Positions 1 to 9,024 of a stretch of DNA of 64,000 nucleotides are shown here, piece after piece. Position numbers and translations under genes: made by a program. Each line of letters opens with the position of its first letter. Within the stretch, counting starts at the first letter, position 1. The notes beneath the pieces are model-generated. The model did not search any database. It saw only the letters and a list, made by a program, of their open reading frames with translations, and was not told the DNA's origin. This DNA comes from Flavobacterium sp. CFS9 (GTDB lineage Bacteria; Bacteroidota; Bacteroidia; Flavobacteriales; Flavobacteriaceae), in the NCBI RefSeq assembly GCF_041154745.1, contig NZ_AP031573.1, positions 2,108,001 through 2,172,000 on the forward strand, read 5' to 3'.

Positions 1-408
1 AGGAGCTACTCCGATTGCCTGAGCAGCATCAAAAACTGTTGAAAGATCAGCAGTTGTTAATCCGAAATTTTCAATGTCTAAAGTTGGAGACGACGTTCTG
101 CGGTCACGAACAGGGTTTGTTTTGGTAAACAAGTGTCCGCGAGTACGGTAAGCATCGATTAATTTTAGGACATTGAATTCTTTTTGTAATTTATCAGAAA
201 CTAAACTACAATCTACGTTGTCGTTTGTTACGTATTCAACGATTCGTTGAACCGGATTTTCGTCATTATAAGTCGTTTGTCCAAAATCGAAACCTTGAAA
301 AAAACTTCTCCAGCTTGGCTCAACGCTATCTGGGTTTACTAAATACTGATCATATAATTGTGCGAAAAACTCTGTATGCGCTGCATTTAAAAATGAAAAC
401 CTATCCAT
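1..408 (-). CDS. sucA: 2-oxoglutarate dehydrogenase E1 component, N-terminal part (cut by window edge)
   Basis: This encodes the first 136 residues of the E1 subunit of 2-oxoglutarate dehydrogenase, the thiamine-diphosphate enzyme that decarboxylates 2-oxoglutarate in the TCA cycle. Read on the minus strand from the ATG at 406-408, it begins MDRFSFLNAAHTEFF and continues with VEPSWRSFFQGFDFG and AYRTRGHLFTKTNPV. These are the conserved N-terminal E1o segments, including the peptide thought to dock the complex core. The frame stays open to base 1, so the thiamine-binding and catalytic parts lie outside the window. The short plus-strand frame over the same bases is a shadow. The family call rests on recognised residue patterns and is secure. 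Confidence 0.95.
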   Translation of the reverse strand, partial: MDRFSFLNAAHTEFFAQLYDQYLVNPDSVEPSWRSFFQGFDFGQTTYNDENPVQRIVEYVTNDNVDCSLVSDKLQKEFNVLKLIDAYRTRGHLFTKTNPVRDRRTSSPTLDIENFGLTTADLSTVFDAAQAIGVAP

Positions 409-524
409 AATATGAGTGAATATACTTTTTGTTAAATAGAATCGCAAAAGTACAACAATCACATTTATTTAAATCTTTTTTTTACGTACTTTTACGTAAA
501 AATTTGTTAAAAATAGACTCAACT

Positions 525-1076
525 ATGGATAAAAATCAAATTTCAATCGTTTTCAAAACTTTTTTTGTGATTTTGGCTGTCTCATTTTCGGGTTCTGCAT
601 TTGCACAGCAAAAATATGTCATAGACAATAGTAATCATTTTTGGGAGAAAGTTCAGTTTGGAGGAGGTCTTGGTTTAGGAATTGGTTCCGGATATACGGA
701 CATTTCAGTTGCACCAAGTGCCATTTATAATGTAAACGAAATTGTGGCGGTTGGTGTTGGATTACAGTTTGGTTATTTGTCTTCTAAAAATTATTACAGC
801 TCTTTTGTTTATGGCGGAAGCCTTGTTGGACTGGTGAATCCGATTCCTGAAATTCAGTTGTCAGCAGAATTGGAACAGGTTCGTATAAATACCGACTATA
901 AATCAAATGCCTCTCGACCAAGTTATTCTGATGATTATTGGAATACCGCCTTATACCTCGGTGCGGGTTACCGAACCGGAAGTGTTACTATCGGAGCACG
1001 TTACGATGTTTTGTATGATAAAAACACCAGTCTTTACGGATCAGGGTTTATGCCTTTTGTGAGAGTTTATTTTTAG
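525..1076 (+). CDS. Small exported beta-barrel-like protein, function unknown
   Basis: A 183-residue protein. The ATG at 525 is chosen over the upstream in-frame start at 429 because it places a clean signal peptide at the N-terminus: a short basic stretch, the hydrophobic run FFVILAVSF, and a cleavage-like SAFA-Q at residues 24-28. The remainder is rich in Gly, Tyr and alternating hydrophobic residues (FGGGLGLGIGSGY, VGVGLQFGYLSS, YLGAGYRTGSVTIGARY) and ends in an aromatic residue. That pattern is usual for small outer-membrane beta-barrels. It is divergent from sucA. No specific family was recognised; the outer-membrane location is inferred from composition. Confidence 0.7.
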   Translation: MDKNQISIVFKTFFVILAVSFSGSAFAQQKYVIDNSNHFWEKVQFGGGLGLGIGSGYTDISVAPSAIYNVNEIVAVGVGLQFGYLSSKNYYSSFVYGGSLVGLVNPIPEIQLSAELEQVRINTDYKSNASRPSYSDDYWNTALYLGAGYRTGSVTIGARYDVLYDKNTSLYGSGFMPFVRVYF

Positions 1077-1077
1077 A

Positions 1078-1112
1078 GGGGCTAAGGTTCTGAGATTCTG
1101 AGGTACTAAGTT
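1078..1112 (+). repeat. Left arm of an imperfect inverted repeat flanking the next gene
   Basis: The element starting GGCTAAGGTTCTGAG at about 1080-1110 reappears in inverted form at 1544-1576. Over about 31 positions the two arms differ at roughly seven. They bracket the 131-codon gene at 1139-1534 and nothing else. Confidence 0.6.
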
Positions 1113-1138
1113 TTAGATTGAGAATAAAAAATTTTTAA

Positions 1139-1534
1139 ATGGATCAAGCTTTATATTCTGAAGTAACTTTAAAATATTTGATACAAAATCATATTGAATT
1201 TTCAGAAAACGTTGATTTTAAAGAAGATAAATCTTTTGAGTGTTCTGTAAAAAGTATGAGTGGAAACAGATTTTTGTGGATCTCGACTTATGATTTGGAA
1301 ATAACGATTGGTTTTGAAAATTCTGAAAAAGAATGTGATTGGCATTTCCATATAGGATCATCGGGAGGAAATAATCAGCATGAAGAATTAAAAGAATTGA
1401 CTAAAGAGCTGAATAAAATTTTAAGCAATGAACAGGTTTTTATTTTAGAAAATGATAAATATATTCCATTTGATAAAAATGAAAGGTCAGCTGTAAAAGA
1501 AAATAAAAAGCTTTTTGTGTGGGGTGAGATATAA
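1139..1534 (+). CDS. Hypothetical cytoplasmic protein, 131 aa
   Basis: A 131-residue soluble protein starting MDQALYSEVTLKYL, with no signal peptide or membrane segment. It is rich in Glu, Lys and Asn, with a central WHFHIGSSGG and the helical tail EELKELTKELNKIL. No family was recognised. It may be an immunity-like or orphan accessory protein, but nothing in the sequence decides this. It sits alone between two arms of an imperfect inverted repeat (about 1080-1110 and 1544-1576), which suggests a small accessory insertion. Coding status is supported by a full open frame with an ATG. Confidence 0.55.
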   Translation: MDQALYSEVTLKYLIQNHIEFSENVDFKEDKSFECSVKSMSGNRFLWISTYDLEITIGFENSEKECDWHFHIGSSGGNNQHEELKELTKELNKILSNEQVFILENDKYIPFDKNERSAVKENKKLFVWGEI

Positions 1535-1543
1535 GAATTTAAA

Positions 1544-1576
1544 ACCTTAGAATCTTAGTAGCTCAGCACCTTAGCC
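1544..1576 (-). repeat. Right arm of the inverted repeat flanking the 131-aa gene
   Basis: The reverse complement starts GGCTAAGGTGCTGAGC and matches the left arm at 1080-1110 with about seven mismatches. It ends four bases before the stop codon of the next minus-strand gene, so it could also act as a hairpin-forming transcription end. Confidence 0.6.
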
Positions 1577-1579
1577 ACT

Positions 1580-1933
1580 CTACCTGTAATGCTTCCGAAA
1601 CCAAACCTTCTGCCATTCTCTTTTTAAAATCAAAAAAGAAACCTGCTCGGCTAAGATTACCAAATCAGAACCGTCGAGTTTTTTGATTTCATTTTCAGGC
1701 ACATCAATAATGTAAAGCAGATTGAGGTATTCGGCAAATTTGTACTGAATCATTCTGTAGATTTTCTCGTGAAGCTGGATTTTTAGTTCTTCGGGAGAAA
1801 TACTCATCGGAAAATCTATTCCTTCGTTGGCTAAATTAAAGTCTTTGTTGATTTGCTCAATCAGACTTAAATATAGATTTTCGCTTTCGGCATCAGCCAA
1901 TAAAATATCGGTATTTGCAGGAATTGGAAACAT
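1580..1933 (-). CDS. Conserved hypothetical protein, 117 aa
   Basis: A 117-residue soluble protein starting MFPIPANTDILLADAE. It has no signal peptide. It is mostly helical in appearance (LYLSLIEQINKDF, LKIQLHEKIYRMIQYKFAEYL) and ends in a basic tail, REWQKVWFRKHYR. It lies 41 bases downstream of the LacI regulator on the same strand and could be read through from it. No named domain was recognised and no function is proposed. Confidence 0.65.
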   Translation of the reverse strand: MFPIPANTDILLADAESENLYLSLIEQINKDFNLANEGIDFPMSISPEELKIQLHEKIYRMIQYKFAEYLNLLYIIDVPENEIKKLDGSDLVILAEQVSFLILKREWQKVWFRKHYR

Positions 1934-1974
1934 TGAGGCTTTTTAAGAATTGGCGCAAAGTTAAAACTAAAAAA

Positions 1975-3000
1975 TCATTTAACAGTCGATTCTCTTTCAA
2001 TGATTCTTGTAGGAAGTTCAATAATTTGATGGGTCACCGGTCGATGCTCTTTCAGATCGGCAATTTCATCGATTAAAAGCGAAACGGCCTGATGTCCCAT
2101 TTCAAAGCCAGGCTGGTCAATTGTCGTTAATTTAGGCGATATAACCGTACTCATAAACCAGTTGCTAAAACCAAAAACCGCTACCTGCTCCGGTGTTTTG
2201 ATTCCTGCCTCATTAAAATATTTGATGATTCCGATGGCTACTAAGTCAGTGATGGCAAAAATCGCGTCTATGTCCGGGTGTTCCGTCATTATTTTTTGAG
2301 CATTTTCGTAGCCGTCTTCAAAATCGGTATTGTTGTCACACACATAAACCAGTTTTGAATCGTATTCTATGCCGTGCGCTTCCAAAGCCCTTTTGTATCC
2401 TAAGAACCGATCGATGGAGTTTTGCGGAACATAGGAACCTCTAAAATGTGCGATCTTTTTGTATCCTTTCTTAATAAGATAGGAAACGGCATCGAACGCC
2501 GCTTTAGCATCATTGATAACCACTTTGGAACAATCGACTCTTTTGGCAATTTTATCAAACAAAACCACCGGCGTGTTTTTGCGGATGGCATCATTAATAT
2601 GAGTAAAATCATCCGTTTCGTTAGAGAGCGACATCAAAACCCCGTCAACACGTTTTTGAAGCAGCAAAGCAAGCTGTTTTTTCTCGAGTTCGTATTTTTC
2701 GTTCGACTGTAATATAATGACGAGATAGCCTCTTTTTTCGGCTTCTTCAAGAATACCATTTAAAACACTGGAGAAAAAATGATGCACGGTAGCCGGAATG
2801 ATGACACCTATTGTTTTGGTTTCGTTGGTTCTCAGGTTTACTGCAACCGAGTTAGGCATGTAGTTCATGCTCTCGGCCATTTCGATCACGCGGGCACGTG
2901 TAGACTTACTAATATCGGTATAGCCTTTTAATGCCTTTGAAACTGTGGTAACCGAAATTCCCAATGCCGAGGCTATATCTATTAATTTGGTGTCATTCAT
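1975..3000 (-). CDS. LacI-family transcriptional regulator of the trehalose locus
   Basis: A 341-residue LacI/GalR repressor. Residues 1-60 form the helix-turn-helix and hinge helix (IDIASALGISVTTVSKAL, then YMPNSVAVNLRTN). The rest is the periplasmic-binding-protein-like sensor domain (TIGVIIPATVHHFFSSVL, FRGSYVPQNSIDRFLGYKRAL). The gene is divergent from the TonB receptor, permease and trehalase genes. The 168-base gap between them carries two CG-centred palindromes of the type this family binds. The inferred role is sugar-responsive repression of that operon and of itself. The true inducer, trehalose or a derivative, is inferred from the neighbouring trehalase. Confidence 0.92.
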   Translation of the reverse strand: MNDTKLIDIASALGISVTTVSKALKGYTDISKSTRARVIEMAESMNYMPNSVAVNLRTNETKTIGVIIPATVHHFFSSVLNGILEEAEKRGYLVIILQSNEKYELEKKQLALLLQKRVDGVLMSLSNETDDFTHINDAIRKNTPVVLFDKIAKRVDCSKVVINDAKAAFDAVSYLIKKGYKKIAHFRGSYVPQNSIDRFLGYKRALEAHGIEYDSKLVYVCDNNTDFEDGYENAQKIMTEHPDIDAIFAITDLVAIGIIKYFNEAGIKTPEQVAVFGFSNWFMSTVISPKLTTIDQPGFEMGHQAVSLLIDEIADLKEHRPVTHQIIELPTRIIERESTVK

Positions 3001-3048
3001 GAAATAAAAGTACTAAAAAATAAAGTGTATTAATAAAAAATTAACTTC

Positions 3049-3084
3049 CGAAAACGTTTTAGGGGATTTCGAAAACGTTTTCGA
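3049..3084. promoter_or_regulatory. Tandem LacI-type operators
   Basis: Two CG-centred palindromes lie between the divergent LacI and TonB-receptor genes. The first is cgaaaacgtttt at 3049-3060. The second is a perfect 16-base palindrome, tcgaaaacgttttcga, at 3069-3084. Their centres are 21 bases apart, two helical turns, so two dimers would sit on the same face of the DNA. LacI/GalR proteins characteristically bind such sites. Confidence 0.8.
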
Positions 3085-3168
3085 TTTAGAATTCTTAAAT
3101 TAGAGTTAATTCCTTGAGTAAGTTTACATTTCATAAATGAAAGATTTACTAACTAAACCAAAAAAAAC

Positions 3169-5808
3169 ATGAAACAGCAACAATCTTATTTAAGCATATT
3201 ATTACTGATATTGTGCTTAATTTCTGTTCCAAACCATTTGTTTGCACAAAATAAAAATACCGTTTCCGGAAAGGTGCTTGATGATAGCGGACAAACTATC
3301 CCGGGAGCCAATGTTTCGCTTAAAGGAACTGATAAAAATACGATTACAGATGAAAACGGAAGATTTGTATTTTCCGATATTCCTGCAGGAGATTATACCA
3401 TTGTAGCCACTAATGTGGGATATAAAACTTTCGGGAAGCCAATCACCATAAAAGAAGGAGAATCTCTGGAGGTTAATTTACTTCTGGAAGGAGAATCGCA
3501 AAGTTTAAAAGAAGTGGTAGTAACAGGGTCTTCAAGTCCGAGATCGAAATTAGAATCCAGTGTGGCCATTACCACAATGGGAGCTAAAGCAATTGAAGAC
3601 AGAGCGCCGTCAAGTACAGCCGCTTTATTGCAGACAATTCCGGGATTTGTGGTGGAAGCTTCGGGAGGGGAAATTGGGAACAACCTTTTTGCCAGAGGAA
3701 TTCCGTCTGCAGGAGCTTATGAGTATGTACAGATTCAGGAAGACGGATTGCCGGTTTTTGAAGATGGAGCTTTACAGTTTGCAAATGCCGATACTTTTTA
3801 CAGATTAGACGAAACGGTGAGTAAAATGGAAGCGGTTCGTGGAGGTTCGGCCTCTATTTTTGCCAATAATGCTCCGGGAGGAATCATTAATTTTATTTCT
3901 AAAACAGGGCAGAATGATTTTCAGGGAAGAGCTAAACTCTCGACTTCGGATTATGGAATGTTCAGAACTGATCTGAATTTATCAGGGGCTTTAATTCAGG
4001 ATAAATTATTCTTTAACGTTGGAGGTTTTTACAGAGCTGATAATGGGGTAAGAAATACTGGTTTTACCGCTAATAAAGGAGGACAGATCAAAGGAAATAT
4101 TACCTATAAATTTGATGACAACGATTATTTGAGAATTAACTTCAAACATCTGGACGACAGAAATGCGTTCTACTTACCGATTCCGTTAAAAAGTAATAAT
4201 GGTAAAATCGAAGGAATTCCGGGCTTTAATCCAAATTATGGAACATTGACTTCAGTAAATTTCAGTCGTTTGAATGTGCCTCAATATGGAGGAGGAACTT
4301 TTACAGCAGATTTAGAAGACGGATCTCATCCGATCATCAACTCGATTGGTGCTGAATTTAAGAAGAAGATATCGGACAAGGTGACGTTCAAGAATGCTTT
4401 TAAACAGACGAATATCAATTTGAATTACAATGCTATTTTTCCAAATGGAGGTCCGTGGACACAAGATGCTTATGCAACAGGAGTTCAGAATACAACAGCC
4501 AGTAACCTGACGTATTCTTATGTGGATAACGGAGCAACTCTTGATCCGAATGCTTTAATCATGAGAGCAGATCTTTGGCACATCGAGAAAAAGATGAACA
4601 ATTTTGCGAATAATTTCTCTTTTGCGTTTGATTTAGACCCTGTAAAACTGACTGCTGGTTACTATTATTCCAACTGGAAATCGAATCAGTACTGGAACTG
4701 GAATTCGTATTTAGTGGGAGTTTCAGACAATCCGAGACTTTTAAATGTAAAAGACAATACTACGGGAGTAAATCATACCTGGAATGGAGTAGAGAGAATT
4801 ACATGGCTGGAAAGAGACGCGCAAACTAAAGGAGTTTTGAATGATGTTTATGCTGATGCCGAAATTAAAGCGACAGACAAGCTGACTTTCAATGCCGGTT
4901 TACGATACAACAAAGACAAGTATTCGGGTTACAGAGACAATGCGAGATTTTTTGCAGAGAATTTAGGAGTTTTAGACAACAATACAGCCGATGATAAGGT
5001 AACAACGGTAAAAGGAAATCCATACACCTACTGGAGATATGATGTGAGTGAATGGTCCTATACCGCTGCCGGAAACTACAAATTCAATGATAATATGGCT
5101 TCGTATGTGCGTTACAGCCACGGTTTCAGATCGCCTATTGAAGAGTCTTTTTATGATAATGCAGCCGATTTGAGCAAGCTGGAAAACACAGAAGTAAATC
5201 AGTTTGAGCTGGGGTATAAATATTCTAATTCTTTCTTCAATGTGAATGCGAACTTATTTCATATGAATTTGAAAAATGTTGCCTTTACTGATATTTTATC
5301 GGATGGATCCTCTGAGAATAAATTCGCCGACGTAAACAATATTGGTCTTGAGGTAGAAACCAATGCCAGATATAAAATGGTAAAAATGAACTTTACTTTC
5401 ACCGTTCAAAAACCGGAGTACGATAATTTTACTGGCACCAATGCTGACGGATCTACTTTTAATTTTAACGGAAATACAGCCAGAAGAATTCCTAAGTTTT
5501 TCTGTAACTTAAGACCGGAAGTTGATATTACGAAAGCGCTTAATGCTTATGTGCAGTTCTCTTATTACGATAAAAAATTCACGAATCAGGACAACAAGCA
5601 GGTTTTGCCGGCTTATAAAGAAGTGGGGGCAGGATTAAATTATACCTATAATAATCTTCGTTTTGCAGTTGATGCTTCTAACCTGTTCAATGAAATTGGT
5701 TTAACCGAAGGTGATCCAAGACAGACTACTTCTGCAGCCAGTGATGTTTTTATGGCTAGACCAATTTTAGGACGTGCCTTTAGATTTTCGGTGGCGATTA
5801 ATTTTTAG
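3169..5808 (+). CDS. TonB-dependent outer-membrane receptor, probable trehalose-type substrate uptake
   Basis: An 879-residue TonB-dependent receptor. A signal peptide ends at HLFA-Q (about residue 27). It is followed by a carboxypeptidase-regulatory-like beta-sandwich (VSGKVLDDSGQTIPGANV), a plug domain at about 120-250 (LLQTIPGFVVE, GGSASIFANNAPGGIINF) and a large barrel ending FRFSVAINF. Energy comes from TonB-ExbBD encoded elsewhere. No SusD partner follows, so it is not a SusCD pair. The operators just upstream, and the permease and trehalase directly downstream, point to uptake of trehalose or a trehalose-containing glycan. The substrate is inferred from context only. Confidence 0.9.
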   Translation: MKQQQSYLSILLLILCLISVPNHLFAQNKNTVSGKVLDDSGQTIPGANVSLKGTDKNTITDENGRFVFSDIPAGDYTIVATNVGYKTFGKPITIKEGESLEVNLLLEGESQSLKEVVVTGSSSPRSKLESSVAITTMGAKAIEDRAPSSTAALLQTIPGFVVEASGGEIGNNLFARGIPSAGAYEYVQIQEDGLPVFEDGALQFANADTFYRLDETVSKMEAVRGGSASIFANNAPGGIINFISKTGQNDFQGRAKLSTSDYGMFRTDLNLSGALIQDKLFFNVGGFYRADNGVRNTGFTANKGGQIKGNITYKFDDNDYLRINFKHLDDRNAFYLPIPLKSNNGKIEGIPGFNPNYGTLTSVNFSRLNVPQYGGGTFTADLEDGSHPIINSIGAEFKKKISDKVTFKNAFKQTNINLNYNAIFPNGGPWTQDAYATGVQNTTASNLTYSYVDNGATLDPNALIMRADLWHIEKKMNNFANNFSFAFDLDPVKLTAGYYYSNWKSNQYWNWNSYLVGVSDNPRLLNVKDNTTGVNHTWNGVERITWLERDAQTKGVLNDVYADAEIKATDKLTFNAGLRYNKDKYSGYRDNARFFAENLGVLDNNTADDKVTTVKGNPYTYWRYDVSEWSYTAAGNYKFNDNMASYVRYSHGFRSPIEESFYDNAADLSKLENTEVNQFELGYKYSNSFFNVNANLFHMNLKNVAFTDILSDGSSENKFADVNNIGLEVETNARYKMVKMNFTFTVQKPEYDNFTGTNADGSTFNFNGNTARRIPKFFCNLRPEVDITKALNAYVQFSYYDKKFTNQDNKQVLPAYKEVGAGLNYTYNNLRFAVDASNLFNEIGLTEGDPRQTTSAASDVFMARPILGRAFRFSVAINF

Positions 5809-5882
5809 GAGAATGTGGGATGTGAGATGTAGAGTACGTTCGAAACTTGAAACATTCCCCAAATAAAAGACAAACAAAAAAA

Positions 5883-7103
5883 ATGAAAAACATAGGAATC
5901 AAAATCTCACTTTACCTTAATTATTTTGTCTTCGCTATTCTGCTGAATAGCGTGGGCATTGTGATTTTGAAATCGCAGAAAAATTATGGAGTAGATGAAG
6001 TTCAGGCGAGTATTTTAGAAGCGTTTAAGGACATGCCTATTGCGATTGTTTCCTTTTTTATAGCCTCTTTTTTGCCCAGAATCGGATATCGAAAATCCAT
6101 GCTGATTGGTTTGGGACTGGTTACTCTGGCTTGTATTTCTATGTATTTTGGAAATTCATTCGACAATGCTAAAATTCTCTTTGCAACAGTAGGAGTTTCG
6201 TTTGCCTTGATTAAAGTTTCGGTTTACTCCTTAATTGGTACCGTGACCGAAACCAAAAAAGAACACAACGCTTTAATGAGCAGTATCGAAGGTTTTTTTA
6301 TGGTTGGAATTGCACTGGCTTATTTTTTATTTCCTGCCTTTAATGATGAAAACGATCCAAATTCATGGTTAAATGTATATTGGTTATTGGCAGGATTATC
6401 TTTTTTGTCCTTTATGTTTTTATTGTTTGTGAAGTTTGAAGAAAAAGAAGCAGCAGCAGGAGCAGACCTCAGAGACGATTTCATGCAGATGTTCCGTTTA
6501 ATGGCGAAATTGTTAACGGTTATTTTTGTCATCAGTGTCTTTTTGTTTGTGATGATTGAGCAGGGAATACTTTCGTGGCTGCCTACATTCAATACCAAAG
6601 TGCTTCATCTGCCGGAAAATATAAGCATCATGATGGCTAGTATTTTGGCCATTTCACTGGCAGCCGGAAGGATGATTGCGGGAATTGTCACTAAAAAAGT
6701 GGGCTGGATCTGGGTGCTGAGTTTCTGTATTCTTTCGGCCATGCTGATTGTGGTTTTTGTACTTCCAAAAACCGTCGGATTAGAAGTAAAAAGTATCAAT
6801 ACCTTCGCAGATATACCCTTAATTGGTTTCGCATTTCCTCTAATCGGATTGTTTATTGCGCCGATTTATCCGCTGTTAAATTCCATTGTATTAAGTGCTC
6901 TGCCTAAAAACCTGCAAAGTTCGATGACAGGATTAATTGTGATTTTTTCGGCTCTTGGCGGCACCTTAGGCTCCAGAATAACAGGCTGGCTGTTTAAAAA
7001 TGAAGGGCCCGAAAAGGCATTTTATTTTACATTAATTCCAATGTCTTTATTATTAGTGTCCTTTTTTATTCTTAAAAAAATAACTGCAAAAGATGAAATT
7101 TAA
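5883..7103 (+). CDS. MFS permease, probable inner-membrane trehalose importer
   Basis: A 406-residue major facilitator protein with about twelve hydrophobic helices. The ATG at 5883 is preferred because the frame upstream opens only with a TTG and adds a charged, non-membrane tail. The loop LPRIGYRKSMLIGLG resembles the conserved motif between helices 2 and 3, and a long charged loop near residue 200 separates the two halves. The last 11 bases overlap the trehalase start, indicating translational coupling. It most likely moves the sugar delivered by the TonB receptor into the cytoplasm. It has no partner that would suggest efflux. Confidence 0.85.
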   Translation: MKNIGIKISLYLNYFVFAILLNSVGIVILKSQKNYGVDEVQASILEAFKDMPIAIVSFFIASFLPRIGYRKSMLIGLGLVTLACISMYFGNSFDNAKILFATVGVSFALIKVSVYSLIGTVTETKKEHNALMSSIEGFFMVGIALAYFLFPAFNDENDPNSWLNVYWLLAGLSFLSFMFLLFVKFEEKEAAAGADLRDDFMQMFRLMAKLLTVIFVISVFLFVMIEQGILSWLPTFNTKVLHLPENISIMMASILAISLAAGRMIAGIVTKKVGWIWVLSFCILSAMLIVVFVLPKTVGLEVKSINTFADIPLIGFAFPLIGLFIAPIYPLLNSIVLSALPKNLQSSMTGLIVIFSALGGTLGSRITGWLFKNEGPEKAFYFTLIPMSLLLVSFFILKKITAKDEI

Positions 7104-8958
7104 ACTACATATATCCCAAACTATCGAAAAACTATTGGCTCAGGAAGATACTGACGGCGATAAAAAAATAACGATTGATGATCATGGTCCGAAGCGATTT
7201 TTACTGAATGACGAAGAAGGAAATTCAACCGTTATTGAAGGTACTTATCAGCTTTCAAACTTGTTGCAGGAATTGGCTTTGGCCAAAAAAGAAAATGTGG
7301 AATTTGCTGAAATTAGTCTCGATCAAATTGTAGAGAATCCTGTAAAAAGAATCTCCGGAAAAATAAAAAACCTGTACTGGAAAGGTCTGACCCGTACGAT
7401 CGATGCCAATGGGGTGAAAAAAATACTGGAAGATAATAAAATAGAAAATGCGATTTCGTATTTGTATGTGCCTTTTGGAGATGAAATCGTTTTTGATTAT
7501 TTCAAAAAACTGGAAGCCGTAACGCCAAAGTTAAAAGTGGTACAAATGCCAAGACACATTACACCTGAATATGTCATGTCGCTCAATCAAAAACCGGGCA
7601 TACTGGCTTTGGCACTTCAAATTAAAAACAATGAAATTTCAGGAGTTCCCTTTGTGGTTCCTGGCGGAAGATTTAATGAAATGTACGGCTGGGACAGCTA
7701 TTTTATTGCCAAAGGACTTTTAATAGATGATAAAATAGAACTGGCTTTGGGAATTGCAGAGAATTTTAAATACCAGATAGATCATTACGGAAAAATACTA
7801 AATGCCAATCGGAGTTATTATTTAACCCGCACGCAGCCTCCGCTTTATACGTCCCTGATCAGAGATGTTCTGGAAAAATCGAATCCGGATATTTTTTGGA
7901 TTGAAAGACATTTAAAAACTGCGATAAAAGAATATCAGACGGTTTGGATGGAAGAAGGCAAAAGACTTACCGCTAATGGATTGAATCGTTATAAAGCAGA
8001 AGGAATTGGACTTCCGTTTGAAGTAGAAGAAGGGCATTTTGATGATATTCTGGAACAATATGCGCCAAAATACAATTTGTCGACCCGCGAGTTCGAAAAA
8101 AAATATCTGGAAAGAGAAGTGGTCGATGCTGAACTGGATAAGTATTTTATTCACGACCGAAGCATGCGAGAAAGCGGTCATGATACGACCAACAGGCTGG
8201 TTGAAATTTGTGCCAATTTAAATACCGTTGCGATCAATAGTCTGCTTTATAAATACGAAACCGATATTGCTTTTTTGATTCGGAAGTATTTTAAAAACGA
8301 ATTTCAATATTTTGAGGATCAGTCTTTTTCAGGCGAATATTGGCTTGCGAAAGCAGCTTCGAGAAAAGAAAAAATCAATCAATTGTGCTGGAATTCGGAG
8401 TATGGATGTTATCTGGATTATAATTTTGTAAATGAAGAGCAGCATTTTTTTGAGGCTGCCACTACTTTTTATCCGCTTTGGGCCAAAATCAGTACACCCG
8501 AACAGGCAGATATTTTGGTGAAAAAGACCCTGCCGAAGTTTAAAATGAAAGGCGGAATTGCAGGAAGTACCAAAGAATCGATTGCAGGGGTAGACGAAAA
8601 CGCACCTGTACGTCAATGGGATTATCCGTTTGGATGGGCACCGCATCAAATGCTTTTGTGGGAAGGCCTGCTGCATTATAATTTTAATGAAGAAGCACAG
8701 GAAATGGTGTACCGCTGGCTTTGGCTGATTACCAGAAATGCGGTGGATTATAACGGAACCATTCCCGAAAAGTTTGATTTATCGATCAGTTCGCATAAAA
8801 TCTTTGCAGAATACGGAAACGTCGGAACCGAATTTGATTTCATCCCCGAAGAAGGTTTTGGATGGATGAACGCTTCGTACCAATATGGTTTAACCATTTT
8901 AGAAGAAGATTTAAAACAGAAATTATCAGAGTTGGTTGATCCGGATGAACTTTTTTAA
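7093..8958 (+). CDS. treF: Cytosolic alpha,alpha-trehalase (GH37), fungal neutral-trehalase type
   Basis: A 621-residue GH37 trehalase that hydrolyses trehalose to two glucoses. Both family signatures are present: PGGRFNEMYGWDSYF at 190-204 and QWDYPFGWAP at 508-517. The catalytic acid is Asp364 in RESGHDTTNR, and the base is probably Glu559 in IPEKFD. There is no signal peptide, so it acts in the cytoplasm on imported sugar. Residues 19-30 form an EF-hand-like loop, DTDGDKKITIDD, followed by HGPK. This matches the calcium-binding element of fungal neutral trehalases, as does the RESGHDTT form of the active-site motif; E. coli enzymes have RESGWD. The gene overlaps the permease by 11 bases. 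Confidence 0.93.
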   Translation: MKFKLHISQTIEKLLAQEDTDGDKKITIDDHGPKRFLLNDEEGNSTVIEGTYQLSNLLQELALAKKENVEFAEISLDQIVENPVKRISGKIKNLYWKGLTRTIDANGVKKILEDNKIENAISYLYVPFGDEIVFDYFKKLEAVTPKLKVVQMPRHITPEYVMSLNQKPGILALALQIKNNEISGVPFVVPGGRFNEMYGWDSYFIAKGLLIDDKIELALGIAENFKYQIDHYGKILNANRSYYLTRTQPPLYTSLIRDVLEKSNPDIFWIERHLKTAIKEYQTVWMEEGKRLTANGLNRYKAEGIGLPFEVEEGHFDDILEQYAPKYNLSTREFEKKYLEREVVDAELDKYFIHDRSMRESGHDTTNRLVEICANLNTVAINSLLYKYETDIAFLIRKYFKNEFQYFEDQSFSGEYWLAKAASRKEKINQLCWNSEYGCYLDYNFVNEEQHFFEAATTFYPLWAKISTPEQADILVKKTLPKFKMKGGIAGSTKESIAGVDENAPVRQWDYPFGWAPHQMLLWEGLLHYNFNEEAQEMVYRWLWLITRNAVDYNGTIPEKFDLSISSHKIFAEYGNVGTEFDFIPEEGFGWMNASYQYGLTILEEDLKQKLSELVDPDELF

Positions 8959-8965
8959 TCCGGAC

Positions 8966-9000
8966 AAACGCGACAGGTTTTTAAAACCTGTCGCGTTTTT
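8966..9000 (+). terminator. Rho-independent terminator after trehalase
   Basis: A long hairpin with arms around CGCGACAGG and CCTGTCGCG is followed by a T run, starting eight bases after the trehalase stop. Nearly the same stem recurs at 33808-33836. Confidence 0.85.
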
Positions 9001-9024
9001 TGAATGAAATTTCTTGGTTAATAG

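Noticed and set aside
225-410. Plus-strand frame of 61 codons
   Set aside because: It is antisense to the strongly recognisable sucA N-terminus.
429-524. Upstream extension of the small barrel-like protein
   Set aside because: It would bury the signal peptide behind 32 residues of charged sequence; the ATG at 525 is better.
3169-5808. Reading the TonB receptor as a SusC homologue
   Set aside because: It is shorter than typical SusC, and no SusD-type lipoprotein gene follows; the next gene is an MFS permease.
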